Positions 14,829 to 25,396 of a stretch of DNA of 64,000 nt are shown in pieces. The stretch lies in the NCBI GenBank assembly GCA_963575745.1, contig CAUYUJ010001747.1, forward strand, positions 26,001 to 90,000, read 5' to 3'. The stretch's first letter is position 1. Each line of letters starts with the position of its first letter. Made by a program: the position numbers and the translations under genes. The stretch is from Prorocentrum cordatum (taxonomy: Eukaryota; Sar; Dinophyceae; Prorocentrales; Prorocentraceae). The notes beneath the pieces are model-generated. The model saw only the letters and a program-made list of their open reading frames with translations, had not been told where the DNA came from and did not search any database.

Positions 14829-15958
14829 ATGGTGGATCCAGATGTCCTCCCAGGCCCAAGGGAGCCTAAGTGGGGATGTCACAGCTGCGGCCGCAACGCG
14901 AATTTCGCGAGCCGCATCAGATGCCAGTGTGGGCAAGCAGCGCCGCGCAGCATCATTGACAAGGCTAAGAAGCGGGCTGAGGACCACAAGCAGAAGTCGT
15001 CATCATGTGGTGGCGATGCGGTGCAGCGTCCTCTACGCGGTGCTTGGGCTCGCGGTCCTCCTGTGCTGGACAAAGGAGTTACCAAGCAGATCAGCCAGCT
15101 TCAGAAGCAGATGGATCAGTTCGTCAAGCATTTCGGAGCCGCAGGTGGTGGTCAACGTCAGCAGCCTGACGCAGCAGCCGCCAGTGGTGACAGCAACGTG
15201 GACTCGCTCGCTGATGACGCAGGTCGGCAGCTTCTGGCACGTGTCAAATCGCTCGAGACCACTCTCAACTCAGTGCGCAATGATGATGCTTTCCCGTCCG
15301 TGGTCAAAGAGGCGCTGGAGAAGGAGCTCAAGGCTGCCAGGGATCAACTCAACAGCCAGAAGCCGTATCTCTCTCTCGCCACACGGCGCTGGGGCACAAG
15401 TTGCAGCGGACCCAGCAAAAGCTTGATAAGCAGGAGGATGACATCAAGGCGCAAGAGGCCCTCATCAAGGCGGCACAGGAGGAGCTGGTTGCCATGCAGG
15501 CCAAGGCTCGTCAGTTGCGGGTTGAGGTGGAGGCCACGAAGGTGGAGCTGCAGACGACCATGTCGAAAGTGGCCCCCCCAGTTGTCCCGTCTTTCGAGCT
15601 CAAGGCCGAGACGGTGCAGAGCGATCCCGAGGTGCAGCAGCTCGTGTCCTCGGCCGCTTTCGGCAAGTACAAGGAACTCCTGCAGGCTCAGCTTCAGGCA
15701 GAGGCTGCACAATCTCAATCTCCTCCACCTCCTACTTCTGCGGGTCCCGCCCAGGAGAGCACGGGGGGAGGAGACGATGGTGGAGATGAGCATGCCAATA
15801 TCCCCGTCCCAGAAGATATGGATTTGGACGATTTGGATGCAGAAGATGTCGAGAAGTTGTTTATGGCCGCTCAGGCCGAGGGACCAGATAACAAGCGCGT
15901 CTTTGAACACATGGTCAAAACTCTGGGGATCAAGGCCAAGAAACAAAAGTGTGGGTGA
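14829..15958 (+). pseudogene. LINE ORF1: RanBP2-like zinc finger plus coiled coil
   Basis: ORF1 proteins bind element RNA. From ATG 14829 the frame reads VDPDVLPGPREPKWGCHSCG, then NANFASRIRCQCG. This W-x-C-x2-C...C-x-C pattern is like RanBP2-type fingers. After it come Lys-rich sequence, then heptad-like helices (KQISQLQKQMDQFVKHF; VVKEALEKELKAARDQL). A frameshift near 15388 moves the coiled coil to the frame of 15401-15958 (LGHKLQRTQQKLDKQEDD). That frame ends in an acidic tail and a Lys-rich C-terminus at 15958. Upstream Met codons at 14796 are possible, but 14829 is nearest to the conserved finger. Confidence 0.7.
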
Positions 15959-15985
15959 CACTATGTTCCAGCGCCCTGCTCCCAA

Positions 15986-16903
15986 GTGTTGTGGGATCCC
16001 GCTCTCGTGTTCAGGCACCCCCGTCCACCTCTGAAGGGGGCGCCGCATAGACCGAGTACTGACAGTCAGTACCAGGTAGAGAGTTTCAATGGTTCGTGCT
16101 GGACTACTCTCAAACGACGTCTTCGAGAGAGTTCAGCAGTGCTTCTTTGCGCGCAGGAAGTGGGCACCAGCGCTGATTTTGTTGGCAGGGCTACTGCCAA
16201 GGCACGCAGTCTTGGATGGCATGCACTGTTCGCGCCCAGCTATTACAACCCTGACACAGGTAAGAAGTCTGCAGGTGTTGCTGTTTTCGGACGTCTGGAC
16301 ATTGGCCTCAGGTGGCCACCAGAAGGAGATGCACCCATTGCCCCGCATAGGCTCATGAAGGTCCTCGTGGATTTCCCTGGGTGGCCTACCATATCGTTGT
16401 TTTCGGTGTATTTCAAGTCGGCCGAAGGACCCAGTGAGTTCAATCTTGATCTGATGGCCAAATTGGGTCGTGCTGTAAGTGATCCAGCTCATTCGGTTAT
16501 TGCGGGAGATTGGAATATGACCCCCGATGTTGTAGAGAGCTCAGGTTTCCCACGTAAACTGGGCATGCTCCTCATGGCCCCCACAGCGCCCACGTGCAGA
16601 AGCCCTACCTCCAGCTCCATTATTGATTTCTTCGCTTTGGGTGCTGGTGTAGCTAGGCTTATTTCGGGAGTTCAAGCTGATATGCAGTGGGAGATCAAAC
16701 CACATCGCCCTGTGCTTTTACAGGTTCGGCCTGATGCTCTTCAGGTCAAGCAGTTGATTTATCGCAGCCACCTCAAGCTACCGCTTGAGTTACCTTTCGG
16801 CCCAGTGCCAAGCCAGGATGCTGGGAGGGTGCGCTGCATCAGGCAGCATATGCCGTCGCCCTTGCACGTCATAGTCCTGCTGACGAGGCTTGGACTAGCC
16901 TGA
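15986..16903 (+). CDS. LINE APE-type endonuclease domain
   Basis: This would nick target DNA to prime reverse transcription. Visible signatures of the endonuclease/exonuclease/phosphatase fold are LLCAQEVG (catalytic Glu region), AGVAVFGRL, VIAGDWNM (Asp-x-Asn), SSSIIDFFAL (Asp) and KPHRPVLLQV (the C-terminal His; the usual Ser-Asp-His is Lys-Pro-His here, as in many elements of this type). The domain is about 230 residues, the usual size. The frame stops at 16903; the element continues in another frame at 16924. Confidence 0.8.
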   Translation: MLWDPALVFRHPRPPLKGAPHRPSTDSQYQVESFNGSCWTTLKRRLRESSAVLLCAQEVGTSADFVGRATAKARSLGWHALFAPSYYNPDTGKKSAGVAVFGRLDIGLRWPPEGDAPIAPHRLMKVLVDFPGWPTISLFSVYFKSAEGPSEFNLDLMAKLGRAVSDPAHSVIAGDWNMTPDVVESSGFPRKLGMLLMAPTAPTCRSPTSSSIIDFFALGAGVARLISGVQADMQWEIKPHRPVLLQVRPDALQVKQLIYRSHLKLPLELPFGPVPSQDAGRVRCIRQHMPSPLHVIVLLTRLGLA

Positions 16904-16923
16904 ATGCTGCCTGGACCACCTTC

Positions 16924-18700
16924 GTGGACTGCGCCGAGTTGGAGCTAGTTCGTTTCCTGGGCACCGAGACCAAGATTTTGGGTATGAGGGGGCAATCGAT
17001 AAAAGCATCCTGGGCCCCCGTGTTCTATCGCCCCAAGCATGCGGATGACCAGCTCCAAGTCTGCTCAGGATGGCGATGGCTTTATCACGCGTTTGCCGAG
17101 TTTGTGCAGATCACCGCCAGCGCCGCAGAGGGCGAGGCCCAGATCCTGACCCCCCAGGTTTCGTTGCAGCACTCCTGCCCTGGGGAAGGCCTCAACATCA
17201 GATTGGATGCGTCTTTAAAGGAAATGAGAGCCCTTGCGGCAGAGTGGAGTTCAGGCCATCCGCAGTGATTTCTTGGATACTATTCAGGAGGACCTCTCAG
17301 ATGCCAATGACAAAGGGGAGAAGCTCCTCCAACAGTCTTGGGATGAGTGGCAACAGAAGGCTCTAGCAGGCTCCGCAAGGCTCATGCACAGGTTCACCAA
17401 GCTCCCAAGAAAGTGGCAGCCCACGGTTACTCAAGTGGCCCCAGGGATCTACTCGTCGGACCCCGTCAAGCTCCTAGAGGCCGAAGCTGTTCACCTTGGA
17501 GGCTACTGGAATGCACAGGTAAGACCCCCAGAGGCGTGGATACCTGACAGGAGCTGTTTCCCTCGAACTGGGCCTGATCAAATTCGGGCGGCATCGAGGT
17601 CTTTCAGTGTTTACACGGCCCAGTCGCTTGACGGGCTGCACGTGCGCCACTTCAGCCTCCTCAGCGATGCTGGTCTGGAGGTGATGTCTCTTTTGTTCGA
17701 GGCGGTCGAGCGCCTTGGGTTGTTCCCGATGCAGTTGCTGTGGATGTTGCTACCGCTTCTTGAGAAGCCCAAAGGCGGTCTTCGGCCCATATTGCTCCTG
17801 GCTGCACCAGTGCGTATCTGGGAAAGGCTGAGGCGCCCTGAAGTCGATGGTTTCCTGGTTCGGGCCCATAGGGCCTATTGGTCCTTCGGGGAGGGGCAGT
17901 CGCCTGAAGCAGCGGTGTGGCAGCAGAGCATGTTGGCAGAAGAAGCCCAGTCTCAGGGCAAGGTCACTGCAGGCTTTATCTGGGATGGAACGAAGTACTA
18001 TGAATCGTTTAGGCTATCCTGGCTCCGTGTGCGTGCTGAGTATTGGGGGATCCCGCGGGTACTCGTCAAGACCCTGTATAATATCTGGAGGAGCCCGAGG
18101 ATTTTGAGGTTGGGAGCCCATCACAGCCCTCTCCCCCTCTTCGCGGAATCAGGATTACCAGCTGGTGATATATACAATGATGTTTTCGTTCAGGTTTACA
18201 CGTTGTTCGAGTTTGATCAGTTTGCTATTCGGAACCCACAAGTCTCCCTGGGCTCGCACATTGATGATGACACGATCCTCACGTTTGGTGAAGAAGAAAA
18301 AATCATCCAGGATCTTGTTAGAGCCGCAGTATGATATGAAGTATATCTTCCAACACCGACTGGGAGTGCAACTAGCTGCTGACAAGGCATCGACGTTTGC
18401 ATCTTCTCAGCGTGTGGCTGCTCGCTTGGCCAAGAAGCTTGCCCGCTACTGCCCGTCGCTCGCCTGCAACTCGGCCATCTCGCTGGGCTGCGATTTAGCG
18501 CCAGGACAGCATCGGGCATGTGCAGGAGGGCGCACAAAAAGGAAGGCTCGGTTCAAAGATATGAGGACCCGTCATGGTTTTATTCGTTACCTTCGAAAGC
18601 AACTTGCCCAGGGACCGATCTCGCATGAGCAAGATTTACATATGTGGGGTCAGGCCTGCCGCGGGCTATGGGCCCATGGCCCTGGGAATGTCCGATCAGG
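16924..18700 (+). pseudogene. LINE reverse transcriptase region, split over three frames
   Basis: 16924-17268 is the linker between endonuclease and RT. 17234-18334 holds the fingers and palm: SLDGLHVRHFSLLSDAG, then LLEKPKGGLRPILLLAAPVR (motifs 1-2), FIWDGTKYYESF (motif A with its Asp), GLPAGDIYNDVFVQVY (motif B) and SHIDDDTILT (motif C, Asp-Asp at 18263-18268, with His in place of the usual aromatic). The thumb continues in the frame of 18165-18710 (LGVQLAADKASTFASS). Catalytic aspartates are kept, but the polypeptide is not continuous. The boundary with the downstream linker at 18574-19335 is approximate. Confidence 0.75.
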
Positions 18701-19084
18701 AACTCAATGATCTCAGGAGCGTGCTGCTTTCAGGTCTGTCGCCAGCGCATAGAGGTGCGTCGCTTACGGCAAAAGTTTGCATTCACGGAGATCCTGCATG
18801 GCTGCAGGCGACGGCGCCCGCCAGGCAATGGTCGACCAGTTTGTGGAGAAGTCTGACGACGCCGTCCACCAGCCCCTTCTCGTTCAGGGATCACATCAGG
18901 CTCTGGAGGAGCCTCGAGGCTCAGGGGCTACGTTTGGGGCCATCTGAGTGGAGGAACTCTCGGGGACCAGGTCATCGAATGCTTCTGAGTTTAGAGCGCA
19001 TAGGCTGGAAGGCGCTTAGCTTTAGTAGGTGGCAAGATGATAGGGGCAATGTTGTGGATTTACTGTATCACAGCCCAGCCATGA

Positions 19085-20304
19085 TTGCTAGTCTGTTGCA
19101 GTCAGGAGTTCAGAGATCCCATGAGAGGCGATTGGCGGCGAGTCTTCCCTCGTTCGATGGTGCGCGTGTGTGCGTGGACCCTCTCCGCTCCCTCCTTCGT
19201 TCGAAGCGAACCCCGCCGCGAGCAAAGTACTGGATCTGCTCCTGTTTTTTTTTCAAATGGCTGCTGGACGGCAGACCGTTTGCAAGAGTCGGGTTATATT
19301 TCAGATGGACGTTGTCCCAAGTGCGGCCAACCTGACTCGATTTTCCACCGCCAGTGGTTATGTGAAGACCCAGAGGTATCAACGGCCCGCAGCGAAGCTG
19401 TTGAACCTCATCTGATTGAGGCTGCCCGTAGTTGCCAGCCCTCTGAGCGATTGTTTTGGTCTCGATTGATAATGGCTCAGGGAGCCTCGGACCCCCTCCT
19501 CCAGGATGCGAATGGGCAGCCATTGTCTCTCGATGAGTTTGTTGAACGGAGTGAGAGCTGCGACCTAGTGGTCGACGGCTCGGCTAGTATCCGATTCTTG
19601 AGCTCAACCGTGCTTCTTTCGCGGGGGTCTTTGGAACCAGGGGACGTTTACCGGTTCGGACCCGCTTCATGGCCACTGTGTGGCCAGTGTTGCACCAGAC
19701 GCCCCAGGCGGCTGAAAATTTGGGCCTGGCCACTGCGTGTGCGTTTAGTTCGGGCATGACTTCCCCTTTCAGTGATTGCAAAGGGGCCGTGCGGTTGCAT
19801 AACCTCTCGGACGAGGCGCAGCTTTGCCCGCGTGAAATGTTTGCTGGCTTTCGACGTGCCGCGCAGCAGTCGCCTGGTTTTGATGCCCTGGGGGAGGCCC
19901 AGCATACGCCCGCCCATAGGCCGGATGCTATTATACAGGCCCTTCCCCCAGACCAGAAGCGAATAGCTTTAGCCAACCAGGATGCTGACCGCCTGGCTAA
20001 GTATGCCCTCTCGCTTCATCCGCAGCCTGCATCTGCTGATCTGGAGATGCTAGATAGGCAGGTGCAGGCCCTTCGAGCATGCGCGCTAATGTTCGGGAAG
20101 GTGCTCTCTCTTTTTCCTAAGCTGCACTTTGAGAGACCCCCGAAAGAGAGGAGGTTGCCTAGAGTCCCTCCCCCGCCTGACTGGCATGAGTGGGATGAGC
20201 TCAGTGGCGATCGACCCGCTTTCAGATGCAAGAAATGTTTCAGGATTTCGTTTGAGGGCGAGTCCCGCCCGATGAATGGTTGTGGGGTTTGTCCACAGCA
20301 CTGA
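19085..20304 (+). pseudogene. LINE RNase H domain, split over two frames
   Basis: It would degrade RNA in the RNA:DNA hybrid. A Cys-rich segment (CPKCGQPDSIFHRQWLCED) precedes it in the frame of 19085-19759. The first RNase H Asp is in VVDGSAS (Asp at 19574-19576). The frame must then shift near 19650 to that of 19669-20304, which carries QTPQAAENLGLA (Glu), SDCKGA (Asp at 19774) and ANQDADRLAKYAL (final Asp). All four acidic catalytic positions are therefore present. This is an unusually complete RNase H for a LINE remnant. Confidence 0.75.
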
Positions 20305-20687
20305 GACGCCTCCAGGGTGCTGAGACCGAGCGGCAACATAAGCTGGATTTTGCCATCCTGCACAAGACCCAGAGGCCGCTGTTTTTCTGTTTTGCCTGCG
20401 GTGCTTACACCAGCAGGCGATGCCACTTGCTAGGTCAGACCTGCGTCAAGAAGCTGAGCACTGCTGGTGAACAGGTGCTCACACGACTGCAGGCTGGCTT
20501 CCACCCTCACTACAGAAAGAATGCTGAGGGTGATGACTCGCTGGCGCCTGCTAGAGCGCCGTCGAAGTCGGTGCTTCTTGCCCCTCCTGGCCCTCTCGCT
20601 GCGGGGTCGTCTCGCTTGGTCGATTCCGACCGCTTGCGAGCGCTCGCAGCCCGTATTCAGGCCAATGAGGAGGCATCCAGGCGCTAG
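20280..20687 (+). CDS. LINE C-terminal Cys/His region
   Basis: It encodes FCFACGAYTSRRCHLLGQTC, a C-x2-C...H-x5-C-type zinc-binding candidate of the kind seen at the C-terminus of dinoflagellate LINE polyproteins. Low-complexity tail, then a TAG at 20685-20687. It overlaps the end of the RNase H frame by 25 bases, so the join is another frameshift rather than a separate gene. Confidence 0.55.
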   Translation: MWGLSTALRRLQGAETERQHKLDFAILHKTQRPLFFCFACGAYTSRRCHLLGQTCVKKLSTAGEQVLTRLQAGFHPHYRKNAEGDDSLAPARAPSKSVLLAPPGPLAAGSSRLVDSDRLRALAARIQANEEASRR

Positions 20688-20749
20688 CTGCTGCCTGAAG
20701 CTGACGTTCTGCCGCAAGGTCGCCCCGCCCTCCCTGCCTCTGCTCTCCG

Positions 20750-21210
20750 CATGCCCATCCCATATCGGCACGCCCCTCGCACGTCTCGTGGCCCCATGGG
20801 GAGCTCCACCGAATGCCCCAGTGGGAAGGCGGCGTGGCACCTCCGCCCCATTTCGGCACACCCCTCGCACGTTTCGCGGTCCCATTAGGAGCCTCACCAA
20901 AGGCCCCAGTGGGAAAGTTCGCATGGCACCGCCGCCCCATTTCGGCACACCCCTCGCACGTTTCGTGGCCCCGCGACACCGCCGCCCCATTTCGGCACAC
21001 CCCTCACACGTTTCGTGACCCCATAAGGAGCCGCCCCACCTAAGGCACCAGTGGGAAAGTTCGCATGGCACCGACGCCCTTCGGCACACCCCTCACATGT
21101 TTCGTGGCCCCATAGGGAGCTTCGCGGAAGGCCCCAATGGCGACGTTCGCAGGCATCCTCCCGACTCATGTCGGCACACCCACCACATGTTTCGTGGCAG
21201 AGGGCTGCAC
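20750..21210. repeat. Tandem/nested repeat: TTTCGGCACACCCCTCGCACG unit
   Basis: CGGCACACCCCTC recurs near 20765, 20855, 20943, 20993, 21074 and 21174, with spacings of 50-100 bp. Most copies are followed by TTTCGTGGCCCCATAGGGAGC. It begins right after the LINE stop and may be the element's 3' tail or an adjoining satellite. Confidence 0.8.
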
Positions 21211-21321
21211 CGCGTGCGCTACTCGGAGTTTGCGCGCCCCCCTCCTTCGTCTCATCTGCCTCGCGGCATTTGCAGCTGCATATGCTTGGGTCCTTCGTCC
21301 GGCTTTTTCTCCGATTAACAA

Positions 21322-21424
21322 GCGTGCGTTCATAGTTCTATTTGGCAGGGGTTCGTGGGCAGGGCGCGTGGTGGATCACGAGGATGCACCGCGTGGTGAG
21401 ATGGGAATGCGGATTCGGGGCGGA
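21322..21424 (+). repeat. Direct repeat bracketing the second LINE, downstream copy
   Basis: Partner of 14274-14380. Conserved over about 100 bp with small indels; see that entry. Confidence 0.75.
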
Positions 21425-21554
21425 TTAGAATGATGGGGGGCAATGAAGCAGAATTGTGAATCATGAGGCAGAATCATATGTGAATTGCAGTGCCCCAAAG
21501 GGAGGCGACAATCCCTTGGAGGGTGGGGGGCGGAGTCTAGTCTCCTTTACAATG

Positions 21555-21980
21555 GGGTTTCAATGCAAAGCAATGCAAGCACAAGGCAAACCGATGCAAA
21601 CAATTGCATAATAATGAACACCAGTGCAAAATAATGCAAAACAATGTAGCACAACACAGAACGATGCAACACAATGCAATGCAACGCGCAGCGATGCAAA
21701 ACACTGCACCGTAATGCAGAGCGATGCAAAGCAATGCGCAGCAGGGCACAGCAATGCACAGCAATGCGCAGCAATGCGAATCAATGCAGAGCAAAGCAGA
21801 GCAATGCAAAGCAATGCAGAACAATGCGGCCACGGTTGGGGACGAGCCGGCAGAAAATTGACACTGGGGCCCATCGGCGACGGCGGCGACGGGTGGCGAC
21901 GAGCCGGTCGGACCAGCACCGGGGCCCAGCGGCGATGGCGGCGACGGGCGGCGACGCGGGGCGGCGACGAGCTGGCCAGA
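21555..21980. repeat. ~10-bp GCAATGCAAA minisatellite followed by ~60-bp GC-rich duplication
   Basis: 21555-21830 is a degenerate GCAATGCAAA/GCAATGCAGA array. 21838-21975 has two to three copies of GACGAGCCGG...CACTGGGGCCCA...CGGCGACGGCGGCGACGGG. Open frames across it are repeat translations. Confidence 0.9.
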
Positions 21981-22465
21981 TCGGCATTGGGGGCGTTACC
22001 TTTAGAACATAAGTAAAAACCTTCAAGAGCGAGTACTGTTTGGCGGAATGTGTGCGGGGCTGAGGGGAGAGCCACATTTTGAAAACGAACCGACCTCAAT
22101 CCTTGAAATTGTTGCACATTCCAAGCTTCAGGATCATCAGTGGTGAGGAAGGGAAACGGCCGGCCCGCCCCCTACGGACATGTCTGGGGGTGCGACAGGG
22201 AGGAACTGTCTATGAGGAAGCGGCATGGAGGAGGAGGATCGGACGTTAGAAAGGAGGAAGAGATAAAGAGTGCGAGTTCCAGGCCTCCAAAACAGAGCCC
22301 CGGGTGCGCCCCGTCGGAGGGGAACTTTTTGTCACCCTGACTGGGAGCCAACGGCCTCCTTCTCCATCGAGCGAGTCGGTGTGGCTTCGAGCCCGCTCCG
22401 CTTAGCCCCGAAGGGCTCCGAGCGGTACAATACGCATCTTTTGCACTCCCTGATGCCTGGCACGC
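21981..22465. other. Anonymous sequence
   Basis: No repeat or coding motif recognised. Composition is less GC-skewed than its neighbours. Confidence 0.35.
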
Positions 22466-22900
22466 TAGTGTCTAGAGGGGGAGGGGGATGGGGAAGGGGA
22501 GGGGGCGGGGGCGGGGGAGAGGGAGGGGGCGGGAGGAAAAGGAGGAGGACGGTGGCCAGGGGGGCGGATGACCCGTGGATGCCCTGGAGGCGATCCCGCC
22601 TGCCGTGGACAGCTTCCAGCAGAGCGCGCAGCAGATGTCGATGGGAGACCGAGGGGGTTCCTGGGATGCGCTTGCTTCATGCTTTGCCAGAGGCAAGGTC
22701 AGGGTGGGGCAGGTGAGTGAAGGGGGGGTGGGGGAAAGGTGCGTAGAGGGTCAGGAGGAGGAGGGGAGTGAAGGGGGGGGCGAAGGCAGTGAGGGGAGAG
22801 GGGGAGGGGAGGGGAGGGGAGTGGAGCGGGGGCGGGCGAGAAGGGGCGCGGAGGGGAGGGGGCGGGGGAAAATGGGGGGGGGACGACGGTGTCGGCGACA
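22466..22900. repeat. G-rich (GGGGGA/GGGGAG) tracts
   Basis: Two G-rich blocks (about 22470-22555 and 22700-22880) are separated by ordinary sequence. The runs of four or more G could form G-quadruplexes. Confidence 0.8.
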
Positions 22901-23380
22901 TCGACCGCGACGACGACGACGGCCTCCAGCGATCCCCTAACCGTGATGCCGAGGAGCCTTCCAGCGGCCGAGCGTCGGGAGCACCGCGACCGCCAGGAGC
23001 GCCCCCACCTCTCCCCTGTTACATTTATGTTGATGTGGTTAAATCTTCATCGCCGAGCAGTTAACCGTTGGGGACCCAGGGGGGCTTGCGTGTTTTCCGA
23101 GCGTGAGTTCTCCGTGTCCAGAGAGCGAGTCAGCTCTGTGCTTTCATTAGCCGATCCTTCATGTTCAGGCGCTGCTGAGATCGTCGCGTGCCTAATGTAA
23201 GAGGTAGACGTCGACGACGACGATGACGACGATGTCGTCGTCGTCGTCGGGCTACTCCACGGAGGAATGGCTTCGCGCCGGCCGCTGCCAGTCTGCCGGC
23301 GGCGGTCAACTCGCACTCCATGGGGGCGTACCCCACACCTGCCAGCTCTGCAAGCAGGCTCCCATGGGAGGGGGCATCCC
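22901..23380. other. Anonymous sequence with a GACGACGATG tract
   Basis: A GAC/GAT tract spans about 23205-23250. Otherwise no repeat and no recognised coding. Confidence 0.4.
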
Positions 23381-23555
23381 TCCTCTCCCTCCTCCTCCTC
23401 CTCCTCCTCCTCCTCCTCCTTCTCCTTCTCCTCTTTCTCATCCCTCTCCCTCCCTGCCGTCCCAACTCCTTCCCTGTCTTCCCTTCTCCTTCTCCCTCCC
23501 TCTGCCTACCTCGTTGCCCCTCCCCCTTCTCCCGGTGTCGGGAGGAGAGGCATAG
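23381..23555. repeat. (CCT)n pyrimidine tract
   Basis: CTCCTCC repeats grade into CTCCCTCC. The Leu/Ser/Pro ORFs are repeat translations. Confidence 0.9.
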
Positions 23556-24650
23556 GTGAGCATGGAGAGGACGAGGATTGGAGGAAGCAAATGAAACTGG
23601 GGCGGGAGGAACATTTGTGGAAAGTGGTGGGGGGGGCAAGGGGGCAAAGGGAAGGGCGGGAGGGGGGGCGGGTGGGTGGGCACGACCAATCTTCTCCAGT
23701 ACATCACCCTCAAAAATGGCGGGGGGGGTCGCAAGCGCCTAGTGGGTGATCCAGGATTTGCACTGCAGTATTGCAGCGTTGCAGCGCTGCCGCATATGGT
23801 TCGATCCGCATTGCAGCATTGCAGCATTGCAGCATCGCAGCATCGCAGCATTGCAGCATTGCAGCTGCAGGACCTAACGGTCTTTTCGATTTGCATTGCA
23901 GCTGTCACATTGTTGAGTCGAGCAGGGATGGTCGCGCTGCGCCCGCCTCCTCTTCCTGCACCCCTATCTAGCACCCCCCAGATCAGACTGCGAGTTTGGG
24001 TGCGCCCCAAGAAATGAGTGTCCCCGATGGGCAGCTCCTCGGCTTAATTAGCCACGACTCGCCAGTGGAACTATCAACGGCGGCCCGCTCGCGTTTGGCG
24101 ATCCTCCTCCTGCTCCTCCTCCTCCTGCTCCTCCTCCTCCTAGAAAAGAGGCAGATCGCAACATAATCTCAAAGGGTGATGGAGGTTTCGACGGCACGTG
24201 GCCATGGTCCCCTCTGAACCTTGTAGGCGACCCAGCCAAGCCAGGAAATTCTCCTCTCTTCGTACGGCCTCGTGATCTTGCCAGCCTCTAGCAAGGCTTG
24301 TTTTCGCGAGGGCGCTCCCCCATTCATCTCCTACGCGAGTATCCCACCGTCACGTCTCTCAGGCAGCAGTGGCGGGCGGTTCTGGCGGCAAAGGGCGGGG
24401 TAAACCAGCCTCGTGGGCTCCCTGGCATCGTGGGTGGGGGTGCTCGCCGCGGGCATTGTCTGGCGGCGAAGCTCACGGGCATCAGGATAAATTCTTGTGG
24501 CCGCGTCTTTTTCCTGGGCTTCAGTCTTTTAGCCTACATTATGATGGTGATCGCGGTGCTCCGTCTAACACAGGTCAGCGGTGATCATGTTTTTCTTTGT
24601 ACTTGCGCAAAGAACAAGAACACTTCTACTTTGTATGCACTGCGGGTCGT
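23556..24650. other. Anonymous sequence with a GCATTGCA minisatellite and a CTCCTCC tract
   Basis: 23760-23900 is a ~9-bp GCATTGCAGCATCGCA array. 24095-24150 is CTCCTCCTGCTCC. 24160-24650 is single-copy-looking with no recognised coding motif. Confidence 0.45.
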
Positions 24651-24654
24651 TCAA

Positions 24655-24770
24655 ATCTGAAAGAGCGCGTTCTGTGGTCGCTTGGAGGGGGGGGTGGAAC
24701 CAGACCCCCCCGCCCCCCCCTCCTCCCCCCCTGCCCTACTTATCCTCTCTCCCTCTCCTCGGGCCGGCGC
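24655..24770 (+). repeat. GAAAGAGCGCGTTCTG + G-run/C-run dispersed module
   Basis: Contains TGAAAGAGCGCGTTCTGTGG, then a G8 run, GGAACCAGAC and C7-C8 runs. Related modules occur near 45205-45370, in inverted form near 46020-46380, and near 53405-53475. Confidence 0.7.
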
Positions 24771-24889
24771 CTGCGACGGTGGGGGCGACGACTCCCTTTT
24801 CTGGGCCGGCGCCTGCGGCGGCGGGCGGCGGCGGCGGGGAGCGTCGACGAGGACGACGGCGACGACGATGACGACGACGACGACGGCGA

Positions 24890-25022
24890 CGTTTCGCCAC
24901 CGAGCCTTGGTTTCGGGTCAGAGTCCTGATGGATGCCTCTTGGGGTCTCGTCGGAGGGCTCTCGGGGGCGTCTGAAGGGCATTTGTGAGGCCTCCTGGAT
25001 GCCTCTTGGGCGTCTCTTGGGG
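24890..25022 (+). repeat. Dispersed repeat, copy 1 (partner at 57126-57255)
   Basis: It contains CCTTGGTTTCGGGTCAGAGT, CCTCTTGGGGTCTCGTC and GGGCATTTGTGAGGCC. The partner 32 kb away carries the same succession with substitutions. A TGG array follows this copy and precedes the partner. Confidence 0.8.
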
Positions 25023-25027
25023 CCTTT

Positions 25028-25170
25028 CTGAGGTGGTGGTGGTGGTGGGCTGTGGTGGTGGTTGTGGTGGTTGGTGGTGGTTGTGGCGGTGGTGGTGGTG
25101 GTGGTGGTGTGGTGGTGGTTGGTGGTGGTGGCGTTGGCTGTTGTTGTGGTGGTTGCGTGGTGGATTTTGA
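25028..25170. repeat. (TGG)n imperfect trinucleotide tract
   Basis: GGTGGTGGTTGTGG-type repeats, same unit as the 1.1-kb array at 56030-57110. Confidence 0.9.
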
Positions 25171-25252
25171 GGAGTGGGGGCTGGTGATTCAGTTCAGGGT
25201 CCTTGTCTGAGGTCCGCGCCCCCTGACTGCTCAGAGTGCTGAGTTGAGCGCT

Positions 25253-25396
25253 TGCGCATGGGCTAAAGTTCTGGCCGCCGCTCCTTCAGAATGTCGCGTT
25301 TTCTCGGACAGTGAAGTTGTGGACTGCGCATGGGCTAAAGTTCTGGCCGCCGCTCCTTCTGAATGTCGCGTTTTCTCGGACAGTGAAGTTGTGGAC
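25253..25396 (+). repeat. 72-bp perfect-frame tandem duplication
   Basis: The unit from TGCGCATGGGCTAAAGTTCT to AAGTTGTGGAC occurs twice back to back, with two base differences (TTCAGA versus TTCTGA). 72 bp is 24 codons, so the 25244-25558 ORF stays open through both copies. No protein family was recognised, and coding is unproven. Confidence 0.85.

Larger units (their letters stand above)
14829..20690 (+). mobile_element. LINE retrotransposon with APE, RT, RNase H and zinc-finger modules, frame-broken
   Basis: Plus-strand order: ORF1 with an N-terminal zinc finger and coiled coil (14829-15958), APE-type endonuclease (15986-16903), RT (16924-18700), linker and RNase H (19085-20304), and a C-terminal Cys/His region (20280-20687). 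Domain order and near-complete length (about 5.9 kb) mark a non-LTR element that carries its own RNase H, as in the I/L1-like groups of protists. Frame changes occur near 15388, 17250, 18320, 18600, 19180, 19650 and 20285, so no intact ORF2 remains. Most catalytic residues survive, which implies rather recent decay or sequencing indels. Confidence 0.85.
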
